Source: Microvirga terrae (GTDB lineage: Bacteria > Pseudomonadota > Alphaproteobacteria > Rhizobiales > Beijerinckiaceae). Taken from it: 64,000 bases of DNA. The notes under the pieces were generated by a model. It was not told the origin of the DNA. It saw only the letters and a program-made list of their open reading frames with translations, and did no database searches. The position numbers and the translations under genes were made by a program. Each line of letters begins with the position of its first letter. The first letter of the stretch is position 1. Of the stretch, positions 14,628 through 23,495 are shown piece after piece. The stretch spans positions 3,036,001-3,100,000 of the forward strand of contig NZ_CP102845.1 of NCBI RefSeq assembly GCF_013307435.2. The letters run 5' to 3'.

Positions 14628-16772
14628 TCATGCAGCCTGTTGCGTTTGATCGGCACTTGCTATGGGCAGGTCGAAGGTAAACAAGGATCCGGCCGCTTCA
14701 TAGCTCTCAACCTGAATGTCGCCCCCATGCAAGTGCATGATCCGCTGGGCAAAATTCAACCCGATCCCGGTGCCGGCAATCCCCGACGCCGTCCGGGCCC
14801 GGTAGAAGCGATCGAAGATCTTCGGCAATTCGTCGGCCGGGATCCCGATTCCCCAGTCGCGAACCGAGCAGAAGGCGCGTGATCCTTCCATCCAGATTTT
14901 GATCTCGACGAGCGGCTTGTCGCCCGAATACTTGATTGCATTCGACAGGAGATTGACGACGACCTGCTCAATGAGCATGCCGTCGCAATAGACCCTGACC
15001 GGAACATCCGGAACGTCGAAGCGGATATCGGCCTGTGCACTGACCTCGCGCTGACGCTCGCAGATGTCCATGACGAGATCGACCAGATTGTAGGAGGCTG
15101 GATTGACCTCGATGGTTCCGGCGTCGAGCTTGGCCGCATTAAGGACGCTCTCGACGAGACGCGTCAGCCGGGTGCCGGCGTTTCGGATCTTCTGGACCCG
15201 GGTGACAAGCTCGTCCTGCGTCAGATCCGTTCCACGTCGCAGAATGCGCTGGGCGCTGGAGTCCAGGATGGCAAGCGGCGTCCGAAACTGGTGAGACACC
15301 ATGGACACGAAGTTCCGGTACGCGTTCGTTGTCTCCCGCTCCCGGTCGAGGGCCGATTCAAGAGCCTTCGCAACCTGCTTGTATCCGGAGATGTCCGTCA
15401 GCCGCACGAAGATCGTCGCGCCATCGGCTTTTGTGAGCGAAAGGCGAGCCCATGTGTCCTTTTTCACCAGAAGATCCAGCTCGATCTCCGCGAAGGGGGA
15501 CTGCGCATTGACAAGGCGGGCGTCCGCGCCCTCGCACATGGCGAAGCACTGCAGGAAGTCCGAGAGGCTCATCTCGTCCTGGCACCACAGGGACACGGGA
15601 GCGGCAGCCCAGATCTGTTCGTTGGCGAAAAGGAGCTTTCCCGTCCAGTCGAAGGCCGCGAAGCCCTCCGATGCGGACTTGATGGCCGCGATCAGGCGGC
15701 GTTCAGCCTGCCGGAGGGCGGCCGTCCGCTGAAGCACTTTGATCTCAAGGTCGAAGTTCTGGCGCTCCGCCTGCTTGCGGGCCAGCCATTGCTCCGTCAC
15801 ATCACGCATGAACGCGATACCGAGCTTGCGTTCGGCCATAGAGACAGGAAAGCAGTTGATTTCCAGGCATCGTTCCTGCCCGTCCGACGAGACTGCCTCG
15901 TGCTCGAAGACCGAGCTCATTCCTTCCGTGGCCCGCAAGAGCGAGCCGATCACGTCCTCCTGGGCGAAGATCGGATCAAGCTCCCGCATGTGCTGTCCGA
16001 CCGCCTGGTCGGACTTGATGCTCAACAAGTCTTCCATGCCGGGATTCCAGAGCAGGCATCGAAGCTGGGCATCGAACATGACGATGCCCTGATCGCTGAT
16101 GTTGTTGATGACCAGATCGGAGAGCTCCTGCTCCTGCTTGAGCAGCTGCCTGGCCTGGGTTGTCTCCTTCACACCCCTGAACAGGCGAGCGATCAGGAAG
16201 GCCGTACTGATGGCGATGCCGATGATGTAGGCGAAGCTCTCCAGGACGTAGCGCAGATACAGCGAGTGCTTCTCCGCCGTCTCCTCATGACTGAGCAGCA
16301 TGACCTTGTTGGCGATGCCCCGCAGCTCCGAGGCAAGATCGTGCGCCCGCTTCCCAAGGCTCATGGCGGTATGCGGATCGATAGCGCTCGCGGGGAGCGG
16401 CTCGGCGTCGGTCAACTGCCGATGGGCCTCCCTGAGGCTCTCAAGAGCCCCGACCCTGGCGATCAACCTGCTCTGGTCGCCCTCCACAAGGACCGACAAC
16501 CGGCTGATCAAGCTGGCAAGGCGGAAGGCGGGTGTCTGCTCGGGGGTGGCAAACGATTCCCCCATGGCGGCTCGGGCCAGGGTCTCCGCCATGACCGATG
16601 CTTCGAACTGCGTCTGAGAGATCTCCCACAGGTTGCTGTAGAGATCTCCATTCGGCGAATCCTGCTCCACGTGCAGCAACCGCCAGACGGTGAATGTGAG
16701 TGAGATGGCGAGAACTGCGATCGCCGCGAGAGTGACCAGGGAAGCCTTGTAGCTTCTAAGTTTGAGTTTCAT
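14628..16772 (-). CDS. Membrane PAS sensor histidine kinase
   Basis: A protein of 714 residues. Two membrane helices (about 12-32 and 180-197) enclose a sensor region of about 145 residues. Two PAS-like domains follow (about 217-325 and 360-465), with an intervening coiled coil. The dimerisation/phospho-acceptor helix contains H494 in SMVSHQFRTPLAI. The ATPase domain has the N box (VVNLLSNAIKYS), GIGIPADELPKIFDRFYR and GTGIGLNFAQRI. It is adjacent to and co-oriented with the response regulator gene, without a gap. The signal is unknown. The ATG at 16772 puts the first helix ten residues in; a GTG at 16844 would add 24 residues with no ribosome site. Confidence 0.9.
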   Translation of the reverse strand: MKLKLRSYKASLVTLAAIAVLAISLTFTVWRLLHVEQDSPNGDLYSNLWEISQTQFEASVMAETLARAAMGESFATPEQTPAFRLASLISRLSVLVEGDQSRLIARVGALESLREAHRQLTDAEPLPASAIDPHTAMSLGKRAHDLASELRGIANKVMLLSHEETAEKHSLYLRYVLESFAYIIGIAISTAFLIARLFRGVKETTQARQLLKQEQELSDLVINNISDQGIVMFDAQLRCLLWNPGMEDLLSIKSDQAVGQHMRELDPIFAQEDVIGSLLRATEGMSSVFEHEAVSSDGQERCLEINCFPVSMAERKLGIAFMRDVTEQWLARKQAERQNFDLEIKVLQRTAALRQAERRLIAAIKSASEGFAAFDWTGKLLFANEQIWAAAPVSLWCQDEMSLSDFLQCFAMCEGADARLVNAQSPFAEIELDLLVKKDTWARLSLTKADGATIFVRLTDISGYKQVAKALESALDRERETTNAYRNFVSMVSHQFRTPLAILDSSAQRILRRGTDLTQDELVTRVQKIRNAGTRLTRLVESVLNAAKLDAGTIEVNPASYNLVDLVMDICERQREVSAQADIRFDVPDVPVRVYCDGMLIEQVVVNLLSNAIKYSGDKPLVEIKIWMEGSRAFCSVRDWGIGIPADELPKIFDRFYRARTASGIAGTGIGLNFAQRIMHLHGGDIQVESYEAAGSLFTFDLPIASADQTQQAA

Positions 16773-17515
16773 GGCGGCACGATCGGCAGCCCTTCGAGCC
16801 GCCGGCCCCGGCAGAAGTCGCGCGTCTCCTCGCGAGATGGACACTCATGGGTCCTTGAAGGACCCTCCGTGGAGGCCCGCTGAGAGTTGCCTTCGAAAGC
16901 CTGGGTTTTCGCGTCGTCTGGCATGAGAAAGGTTCGCTCAGGTGCCTCCGCCGCGGACTTGCCGGATCCGATCTGTCCGGTCTCGCCCAAATCCATCTGC
17001 CTGCCCCGTCCTTCGGCGGAAGGCAAAGGGACGCGAGGGCGGAACTGCATTCCGCTTCGCAGACGAGCCATCACAGGCTGAAGGAATATGAGGTGCAGCA
17101 TAAGTCCACAACCCCGGATAGATATAACAAAACATGCGCATCATTGGCGATTTATTGGAAAAAATCCAGTGCCGCGCTTGAGAAAGACACGTCTTCTTTC
17201 CGTGAGGCCTTTTCTCAAGGAATAAGCATATTCATATGAATTTACATCTATGTCTCCATGATATTCGAATTCCGTCAATGTTGCATTCCGGGAGTACACG
17301 ATTGTCGCGATTTCCGCCGAATGCCCGATTATACTTCGTCGGCAACTTTCCTGCCTCATCTCACGATTCATCGAAAACTACATATACTCCTGTAGCAATC
17401 AGCTTGCGAACATCAGCAGGAACGGGATTGTGCGAGCTTGGCAGGTAGCGCTATATTTGCGCCCGACTGTCAGCAGGTCCTCTGCCGGCGTTTTTCGCAC
17501 ATGTGGAGAAACACG
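16773..17515. other. 743-nt gap with an AT-rich island
   Basis: No gene I can support. Positions 17100-17420 are far richer in A and T than the rest of the window. They contain an inverted repeat CTTGAGAAA/TTTCTCAAG (17177-17185 with 17211-17219) and a perfect 12-bp palindrome ATTCATATGAAT (17230-17241). A 76-codon minus-strand frame here (17371-17141) has no family look. The gap must hold promoters for the kinase gene (minus) and the BA14K gene (plus). Confidence 0.5.
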
Positions 17516-17929
17516 ATGCGCAAACCCATCCTGGCCCTCGTTGGCGCTGCAATGCTGGTGTCGGCCTTGCCCGCGAGCGCCAGCCCTCTTCCGAACCGAA
17601 CCCTGCCCCAGGTCGATCGGTCGTACCCGAATGAGAGCTACGCCCAGTATTACCGTCGCGGCTACCGCCCCTATTACTACCGTGACCGGTACTATTATCG
17701 GCGCGACAACGGCGCGGCAGTTGCCGCTGGTGTTGCGGGACTCGCAGCTGGCGCGCTGATCGCCGGCGCCATCGCCAACCAGGCCCAGGCGCAGCCTGCT
17801 GCCCCTCCGCCTCCAGGCACGGTGGATCCGCAGCTCGCCGCCTATTGCGCCCGCAAGTACCGTTCCTACGATCCGGCGACCGGGACGTTTCTGGCGACGA
17901 ACGGGATGCGCTACGTCTGCACCTATTAG
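17516..17929 (+). CDS. BA14K-family secreted protein
   Basis: A protein of 137 residues. The signal peptide ends ASAS. A Tyr/Arg-rich stretch (YAQYYRRGYRPYYYRDRYYY) is followed by a Gly/Ala hydrophobic segment (AAGVAGLAAGALIAGA) and the C-terminal BA14K signature: CARKYRSYDPATGTFLATNG then RYVCTY. The founding member is an immunoreactive, lectin-like Brucella protein; in other Hyphomicrobiales the role is unknown. GGAG at 17505-17508 supports the ATG at 17516 over one five codons upstream. Confidence 0.88.
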   Translation: MRKPILALVGAAMLVSALPASASPLPNRTLPQVDRSYPNESYAQYYRRGYRPYYYRDRYYYRRDNGAAVAAGVAGLAAGALIAGAIANQAQAQPAAPPPPGTVDPQLAAYCARKYRSYDPATGTFLATNGMRYVCTY

Positions 17930-17956
17930 CGGTCTTGGCGGCTCCGCCATATCACG

Positions 17957-17987
17957 GCCCTGCCGCACCCCTGCGGCAGGGCTTTTT
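17957..17987 (+). terminator. Intrinsic terminator of the BA14K gene
   Basis: The 10-bp stem GCCCTGCCGC/GCGGCAGGGC (17957-17966 with 17973-17982) is followed directly by TTTTT. Confidence 0.85.
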
Positions 17988-18147
17988 CGTGCGCATCTTG
18001 TCCGAGATAGGCCGCTGAGCCTTTACCCGGCCGCCTCGCGCCTTAGAACAAGGCGGAATCGACCGTAGGGGAAGACCGCCAACGCGGCGGCACAACATGT
18101 TACCGGCCCCTGCATTCCCGCCAGACGAAAGGCTTAAGGTTCTCTCA

Positions 18148-18423
18148 ATGGCTCAAGACACTGACAGCGTCGGCACCGTCGTTCCTCCCAATGAGGCCGC
18201 CATTCTGACCTCGGGCAATATGACGGATCTCGAGCTGGTCCTTCCTGATCTGGGCGACGAGGATCTGCCGGAGGTGGCGATCTTTCTCGTGGCCTGCGCC
18301 ATGCGTTTCCACAGCGATCCCGACTTCGTTCAGGAGCAGCTGGAATGGCTCGTCAAAGCGCACGACCAGGAGGTCGACGAGGGCCTAAGGCCCGATCAGC
18401 TGAACTCCGCCAACGACGACTGA
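18148..18423 (+). CDS. Small acidic protein of unknown function
   Basis: A protein of 91 residues, strongly acidic, with no signal peptide. The core MTDLELVLPDLGDEDLPEVA then FLVACAMRFHSDPDFVQEQL should be mostly helical. I do not recognise a family. Base composition and codon use match the neighbours. An earlier in-frame ATG (18097) would add 17 residues. It lies between the BA14K gene and the convergent L,D-transpeptidase. Confidence 0.6.
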   Translation: MAQDTDSVGTVVPPNEAAILTSGNMTDLELVLPDLGDEDLPEVAIFLVACAMRFHSDPDFVQEQLEWLVKAHDQEVDEGLRPDQLNSANDD

Positions 18424-18447
18424 CTAGGCCCGGGGCTGAGGGCGGCG

Positions 18448-19434
18448 CTAGTCGATGAACTCGACCGGGGTTCCCTTCTCGACCATCTTCGACAATTCCT
18501 CCACGTCCCAGTTCGTCAACCTCACGCAGCCCTGAGAATGGGACTTGCCCACCTTCTCCGGGTCGGGCGTCCCATGGATCCCGAAGGATTCGACGGAGAG
18601 GTCGATCCAGGTGCTCCCCACAGGGTTGTTCGGACCGGGTTTGATCTCGAACTTCTCCTTCGCCTTTACGCCCTTGAAGGCATAATCGGGGTTGTAGGTG
18701 TAGTTCGGGTTCGGCGCCACGGCACGCACCTTGTGCGAACCGCTGGGTGCAGGCTTCTCCTCACTGCCGATCGAGGCCGGGTAAACCGCGACCAGAGCGC
18801 CGTCCTTGGTCAGGACACGCAGGACATGTTCCTTCTTGATGATCTCGATCTTTCCGGCCTTTTCGGGTTTCTCAGGTCCGGACTTTGCCTCGACATTGGC
18901 CACAGTGATGGACGTGCCAGCCTTATCGAAGGATTTTCCCGGGTTCATGGCCTTGAGCAGATCCGCATCCATGTGAAACCTTTCGGCCAGAAGCTCCTCC
19001 GGACTGGAGTAGCCGAGCCGGTCGAGACGGGCCTGATCTTCCAGCTTGTCGGGGATGGTCACGAAGGGTCCTTTCACATCCTCGTCCCGGATCGTGTACT
19101 CGGTCACGACCGGGTCCGATGAGGCTTCCTTCAGTTTGGCCCAGACCTCCTCGTCGATGGTTCCGTCCGGTTTGAGGCCGCGCTCCTTTTCGAAAGCCTT
19201 GATGGCATTCTGGAGGTTGTCTCCGTTGTGTCCATCAATCACCCCCGGAGAGAAGCGAGCCCGATCGAGCAGGACCTGCGCCTTGACCAAAACCGGATCG
19301 ACCTCCCTGCCCCTGCCCTCCTTCGGGGTCCATTCAGCCTTGTTGACGGCTTCGAGGTTCAGGTTCTGATCGGCAGCCAGAACGGATGTCGTAAGTCCCA
19401 GGATTCCAACAGCCACACACGCAACGATCTTCAT
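18448..19434 (-). CDS. L,D-transpeptidase (YkuD) with peptidoglycan-binding domain
   Basis: A protein of 328 residues. The signal peptide ends VLAAD. Residues 48-103 are a PG_binding_1-like helical domain (LLDRARFSPGVIDGHNGDNL). Residues 125-182 resemble a degenerate LysM-type module (SSPEELLAERFHMDADLLKA). Residues 195-328 are the YkuD catalytic domain with GIHGT (H287) and the active-site cysteine C303 in HSQGCVRL. Such enzymes form 3-3 cross-links or attach proteins to peptidoglycan in the periplasm. The ATG at 19434 begins a clean signal peptide; an in-frame extension to 19623 does not. An extensin-like gene lies just upstream on the same strand. Confidence 0.92.
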   Translation of the reverse strand: MKIVACVAVGILGLTTSVLAADQNLNLEAVNKAEWTPKEGRGREVDPVLVKAQVLLDRARFSPGVIDGHNGDNLQNAIKAFEKERGLKPDGTIDEEVWAKLKEASSDPVVTEYTIRDEDVKGPFVTIPDKLEDQARLDRLGYSSPEELLAERFHMDADLLKAMNPGKSFDKAGTSITVANVEAKSGPEKPEKAGKIEIIKKEHVLRVLTKDGALVAVYPASIGSEEKPAPSGSHKVRAVAPNPNYTYNPDYAFKGVKAKEKFEIKPGPNNPVGSTWIDLSVESFGIHGTPDPEKVGKSHSQGCVRLTNWDVEELSKMVEKGTPVEFID

Positions 19435-19498
19435 GACAAGCTCCACTGGCACTACCGTGGACAGACAAAGCCCTGGCTGCGCCCGTGTTCCAGTCGTC

Positions 19499-20272
19499 CT
19501 ATTGGCAAATCCGATAGTCGCCCTTGCGCTGGCGCAGATCGAGGTGGAGGTGGTCGCCATGGTCCGCATCCGAGCCCGGACCAAGCACCGTATTGAAGAT
19601 CGGGCAGGCGGCCTTTCGGACATTCTCCTGGAATGTCGCTTCCGAGGAACCTTCCATTTGACTGCCGATCGTCAGGGCGGGCCGCTTGGCGAACTCAAAC
19701 CCCATGACATCAAGGCCGTTGCCGAAGGCGTGCTCGCTCAGCTTTTGCCCGTTGCGCTGGTCTCGGCATTGGTAGGAGGTGCCGATGAGAAGCTTCGTCG
19801 GCGCGCTCTGGAACCGACGTTCGGCTTCGGGCGCGACCACCTCGCTCATCCAGCGTGAGATGCTCTCGGCCACCGGGCAGTTCATCAGCGAGGCCGGAAC
19901 GACCGTGATGCCGCCCGGAAGCGCCGAGACAAGAACCGGGTCATCGATCGCACAGGTGTTTTCCTTGACGGGCGGTCGCTTCTCAAACCGCAGGCCAAGC
20001 TGCGTCAGACGCTGGACGCAACCGTCGTCCGAGACGCCGTCGAGATCGGCCTTCTGAAGCGGTGTCTCGTTCCGCGGCACCTTTTCGGCGCGCTGTTCGG
20101 GCTCCGCCGCAGCCGGTCCGGCCGGCCTTGGCGGCGGCAACGGCTCGGCCGACTGCGCCGGGCGAGGCGGCGGCAGCGGCGGCGCCAGATCCTGAGCCGC
20201 AGCGGCCGAGGCAAGCACCGTTAGCCCGATGACGCTTGCAAGCCGTCCCATCATGCGGCCTCGAAGACCCAT
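19499..20272 (-). CDS. Extensin-like family secreted protein
   Basis: A protein of 257 residues. After a signal peptide (ends ASAAAAQ) comes a Pro-rich linker (LPPPRPAQSAEPLPPPRPAG). The extensin-like C-terminal domain follows (about 75-257), with LPGGITVVPASLMNCPVAES, CRDQRNGQKLSEHAFGNGLD and the metal-site-like end GSDADHGDHLHLDL. That pattern resembles D-Ala-D-Ala/D,D- or L,D-peptidase folds (His-Asp-His), so a cell-wall peptidase activity is likely but unproven. The gene is 64 bases upstream of the L,D-transpeptidase and probably in one operon with it. Confidence 0.85.
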   Translation of the reverse strand: MGLRGRMMGRLASVIGLTVLASAAAAQDLAPPLPPPRPAQSAEPLPPPRPAGPAAAEPEQRAEKVPRNETPLQKADLDGVSDDGCVQRLTQLGLRFEKRPPVKENTCAIDDPVLVSALPGGITVVPASLMNCPVAESISRWMSEVVAPEAERRFQSAPTKLLIGTSYQCRDQRNGQKLSEHAFGNGLDVMGFEFAKRPALTIGSQMEGSSEATFQENVRKAACPIFNTVLGPGSDADHGDHLHLDLRQRKGDYRICQ

Positions 20273-20402
20273 GCCGTCTCCTATTCTCAAGCTCGTTCTC
20301 AGTATAACCCTCATGCGCCGAGGTTCAGTTCCATCTCAGTCTTCTGGGCGCCTTGCACTCGTGCGCCGAAACTCCAAAATCGTTCATAAGAGGAGAGCCG
20401 GC

Positions 20403-20912
20403 ATGAGCACATTTCCGGTGATGGGGATCAGTTTGGACAGGAGCTTGTCCCTGGTGTCGGCTATGGCCGAGTCGCATGACAGCCCCTGCACCAAACGCGT
20501 TGCGGAACTGGTGGAGCGTATCGCCAAGCTTCGAGCCGAGCTTCAGGAGGCCGAGGAGGCCCTCGAGTTGGAGAAGACCCGCATGCCCGTGCCGGGCGAT
20601 TTCGTCCGCTGCCCTCTCACGCGCTTCTTCGGTCGGGTCACCAAAGTCACGCCGCGGGGCAATGGCAGACCCTGGATCGAGATCGTGCCCTATCTCGGAC
20701 CGAACCTTCCCGGCCATTCCTCGATGGACCTGTTCGACAGCTGGGAACTCATCGATCCGCCGTTGGAGGGCGCTGAAGGATCCACGAAGCTTCCGACCAT
20801 CGCACCCTTCATGCCCGTGAGCACTGATCTCGTCGAGTTGCGCTCCAGCGAGGATGAGATGGAAGCCTCGCTGCGACGGCTCTGGTCACCCTCCGGCGGC
20901 ATCTCGTCCTAG
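20403..20912 (+). CDS. Coiled-coil plus SH3-like small protein, unknown
   Basis: A protein of 169 residues. Residues 28-62 form a coiled coil (RVAELVERIAKLRAELQEAE). Residues 65-118 look like a small beta-barrel (VPGDFVRCPLTRFFGRVTKV, then PWIEIVPYL and MDLFDSWELI). The acidic tail reads SSEDEMEASLRRLW. I do not recognise a named family. GGAG lies eight bases before the ATG. It is followed on the same strand, 183 bases later, by the CDC48-type ATPase. A shared transcript or partnership is possible but only inferred. Confidence 0.75.
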   Translation: MSTFPVMGISLDRSLSLVSAMAESHDSPCTKRVAELVERIAKLRAELQEAEEALELEKTRMPVPGDFVRCPLTRFFGRVTKVTPRGNGRPWIEIVPYLGPNLPGHSSMDLFDSWELIDPPLEGAEGSTKLPTIAPFMPVSTDLVELRSSEDEMEASLRRLWSPSGGISS

Positions 20913-21095
20913 GCCAGGCCTCCTGACTCCTTCTGCAACATTTCCGGGCATGTTGCGTTGGCCCTGCGGTTTCGTCGCTTGTCGATTGCAGCAGCCTGCG
21001 AAGCCTCGAACGCGTGGCACCCGGGAAGCGCGAGCCTAAGCTTTCCCCTCACCTGCCATCGCATCAACAGCGCTCGAACGATGGGAAGGACGGCA

Positions 21096-23372
21096 ATGGC
21101 AGAGGATGGGCAGAGTGTACGCCTTCAGGTCGCGAACGCCCGGCCGGACGACTCGGGCCGTGGCATCGCACGCATGAGCCGACAGGCCCTGAGCGAAATC
21201 GGCATCCAGGAAGGCCAAGCTATCGAGATCATCGGCAAGCGCCATACGACGGCCATCGCCGTGACGCCTTACCCTGAGGACGAGGGCCTCAACATCGTTC
21301 GTCTCGACGGTCTTCAGCGGGTCAATGCCGGTGTTGGCAGCGGAGATCACGTGGAAGTGAAGCGCGCCGAGGTTCGCCCGGCAACCCGCGTCGTTCTCGC
21401 TCCGGCCCAGAAGGGGCTGCGGCTGCAGGGCTCGGGCGACGCCCTGAAGCGCACCTTCTACCAGCGTCCTCTGACCGCCGGCGACGTGATCTCCACGTCG
21501 GTGTATTCGCAGCGCTCGGCAGATTCCCGGATGCCCGAGGAGATGCGCGGTCTTCTCAACATTCCGGCTTATGGCCTTCAGGAAATCCGCCTCGTCGTGG
21601 TCTCGACCCAGCCACGCGGTATCGTGCATGTGACGGCCGAGACCGAGATCGAGCTGCGCCCGCAATTCGAGGAACCGCGCGAAGCACGTCGGGCCGATGT
21701 CACCTACGATGATATCGGCGGCCTCGGCAGCACGGTCGATCAGGTGCGTGAGATGGTGGAGCTGCCCCTCCGCCATCCCGAGCTCTTCCAGCGGCTCGGG
21801 ATCGATCCGCCGAAAGGGGTTCTGCTCTACGGCCCCCCTGGCACGGGCAAAACCCGACTGGCCCGCGCCGTGGCCAACGAGACGGAGGCACAGTTCTTCC
21901 ACATCGCCGGGCCCGAGATCATGGGGCGCCACTACGGCGAATCCGAACAGCGCCTGCGGCAGGTATTCCAGGAGGCGCAGCAGAACGCACCAGCGATCGT
22001 CTTCATCGACGAGATCGACAGTATCGCGCCCAAGCGCGAGGAGGTGACGGGTGAGGTCGAGCGGCGCATCGTGGCCCAGCTGCTCACGCTGATGGACGGC
22101 CTGGAGCCGCGCCAGAACATCGTGGTGATCGGCGCCACGAACCGCCGCGAAGCCATAGACGAGGCCCTCCGCCGTCCCGGCCGCTTCGACCGGGAGATCG
22201 TCATCGGCGTTCCGGACGAGCCGGGCCGCCGGGAGATCCTCGGGATCCACACGCGCGGCATGCCCCTGGCCCCTGACGTCAATCTCGACGAGGTCGCCCG
22301 CACCACCTACGGCTTCGTCGGCGCCGATCTCGCAGCCCTCTCCCGCGAGGCGGCCATGGATTCCCTGCGACGCATCCTACCCGGCATCAATCTCCGGGAC
22401 GGCATCCCGTCGAATGTGCTGGAGAGCCTGCAGGTGACCCGGCAGGATTTCATGAACGCCATGAAACGGGTCCAGCCGTCCGCCCTGCGCGAGATCATGA
22501 TCCAAGTGCCCAACGTGACGTGGGACGACATCGGCGGCGTCGAGGAGGCACGCACCCGTCTGCGGGAGGGCGTGGAACTGCCTCTCAAGAGCCCGGAATC
22601 CTTCCGGCGCCTGGGTATTCGCCCGGCCAAAGGGTTCCTGCTGTTCGGACCTCCCGGCACCGGCAAGACGCTCCTGGCGAAAGCGGTCGCCCGCGAGGCT
22701 CAGGCGAATTTCGTGGCGACGAAATCGTCCGACCTCCTGTCGAAATGGTACGGCGAGTCCGAGCAGCAGGTCTCCCGCTTGTTCGCTCGCGCCCGGCAGG
22801 TCGCCCCGACGGTGATCTTCATCGACGAGATTGATTCGCTTGCCCCCGTGCGCGGCGGCGGCCTCGGCGAGCCTGCGGTGACGGAACGGGTCGTCAACAC
22901 AATCCTGGCCGAGATGGATGGCCTCGAGGAACTGCAGGGTGTCGTCGTCATGGCGGCGACGAACAGGCCCAACCTCATCGACCCTGCCCTGCTCCGGCCG
23001 GGACGCTTCGACGAGTTGATCTACGTGCCCGTTCCCGACGCGCAGGGCCGCCGGCACATCCTCGGCATCCACACCAAGGACATGCCTCTCGGACCGGACG
23101 TGGATCTCGATCTGATCGCGGAGCGGACCGCTCGGTTCACCGGCGCGGATCTTGAGGATCTCACCCGCCGGGCCGGTCTCCTCGCCCTCAGGGAATCGCT
23201 GCAGGCCGAGCATGTGACCATGGCGCATTTCGAGCAGGCTCTTCGCGAAACCCGTCCCTCCGTCACGCCCGAGATGGAGCGGGAATACGAGGACATGGTC
23301 CGAACCCTGAAACAGGAGGGACCGCAGCGGCAATCCATCGGCTTCCTCCCCCTCCGGCAGGCGGCAGAATAG
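21096..23372 (+). CDS. CDC48/p97/VAT-type AAA ATPase
   Basis: A protein of 758 residues with the full CDC48 architecture. The N-terminal double-psi barrel (about 1-90) contains ARPDDSGRGIARMSR. The second N-subdomain follows, then D1 (about 195-440) with GPPGTGKTRLARAVAN and FIDEIDSIAPKREEV, and D2 (about 465-715) with GPPGTGKTLLAKAVAR, FIDEIDSLAP and RPGRFDELI. CDC48 hexamers unfold or extract proteins with ATP; archaeal VAT feeds the proteasome. Bacterial members are sporadic and their clients are little known. GGAAGGA five bases upstream supports the ATG at 21096 over the one at 21081 or the far upstream frame. Confidence 0.93.
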   Translation: MAEDGQSVRLQVANARPDDSGRGIARMSRQALSEIGIQEGQAIEIIGKRHTTAIAVTPYPEDEGLNIVRLDGLQRVNAGVGSGDHVEVKRAEVRPATRVVLAPAQKGLRLQGSGDALKRTFYQRPLTAGDVISTSVYSQRSADSRMPEEMRGLLNIPAYGLQEIRLVVVSTQPRGIVHVTAETEIELRPQFEEPREARRADVTYDDIGGLGSTVDQVREMVELPLRHPELFQRLGIDPPKGVLLYGPPGTGKTRLARAVANETEAQFFHIAGPEIMGRHYGESEQRLRQVFQEAQQNAPAIVFIDEIDSIAPKREEVTGEVERRIVAQLLTLMDGLEPRQNIVVIGATNRREAIDEALRRPGRFDREIVIGVPDEPGRREILGIHTRGMPLAPDVNLDEVARTTYGFVGADLAALSREAAMDSLRRILPGINLRDGIPSNVLESLQVTRQDFMNAMKRVQPSALREIMIQVPNVTWDDIGGVEEARTRLREGVELPLKSPESFRRLGIRPAKGFLLFGPPGTGKTLLAKAVAREAQANFVATKSSDLLSKWYGESEQQVSRLFARARQVAPTVIFIDEIDSLAPVRGGGLGEPAVTERVVNTILAEMDGLEELQGVVVMAATNRPNLIDPALLRPGRFDELIYVPVPDAQGRRHILGIHTKDMPLGPDVDLDLIAERTARFTGADLEDLTRRAGLLALRESLQAEHVTMAHFEQALRETRPSVTPEMEREYEDMVRTLKQEGPQRQSIGFLPLRQAAE

Positions 23373-23394
23373 GGCGCGATTTCACCCCACAGGC

Positions 23395-23429
23395 AAAGCC
23401 CCGAGACCCGGTGCGTGCCGCGGGGCTTT
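23395..23429 (+). terminator. Intrinsic terminator of the CDC48-type gene
   Basis: AAAGCCCCG (23395-23403) pairs with CGGGGCTTT (23421-23429) around a 17-base loop. Confidence 0.6.
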
Positions 23430-23447
23430 CCCGTGCCTCGTTCCAAC

Positions 23448-23480
23448 AAAAAAGCGCGGGCCGGACGACCCGCGCTTTTT
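23448..23480. terminator. Bidirectional terminator between CDC48-type gene and repeat protein
   Basis: AAAAAGCGCGGG pairs with CCCGCGCTTTTT around an eight-base loop, with A and T runs on both sides, so it works on either strand. Confidence 0.85.
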
Positions 23481-23495
23481 ATGGGAGAGACCCGC

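Noticed and set aside
17141..17371. 76-codon minus-strand frame in the AT-rich island
   Set aside because: No ribosome site, no family look, and AT-rich DNA does not resemble the codon use of neighbours; it may be chance.
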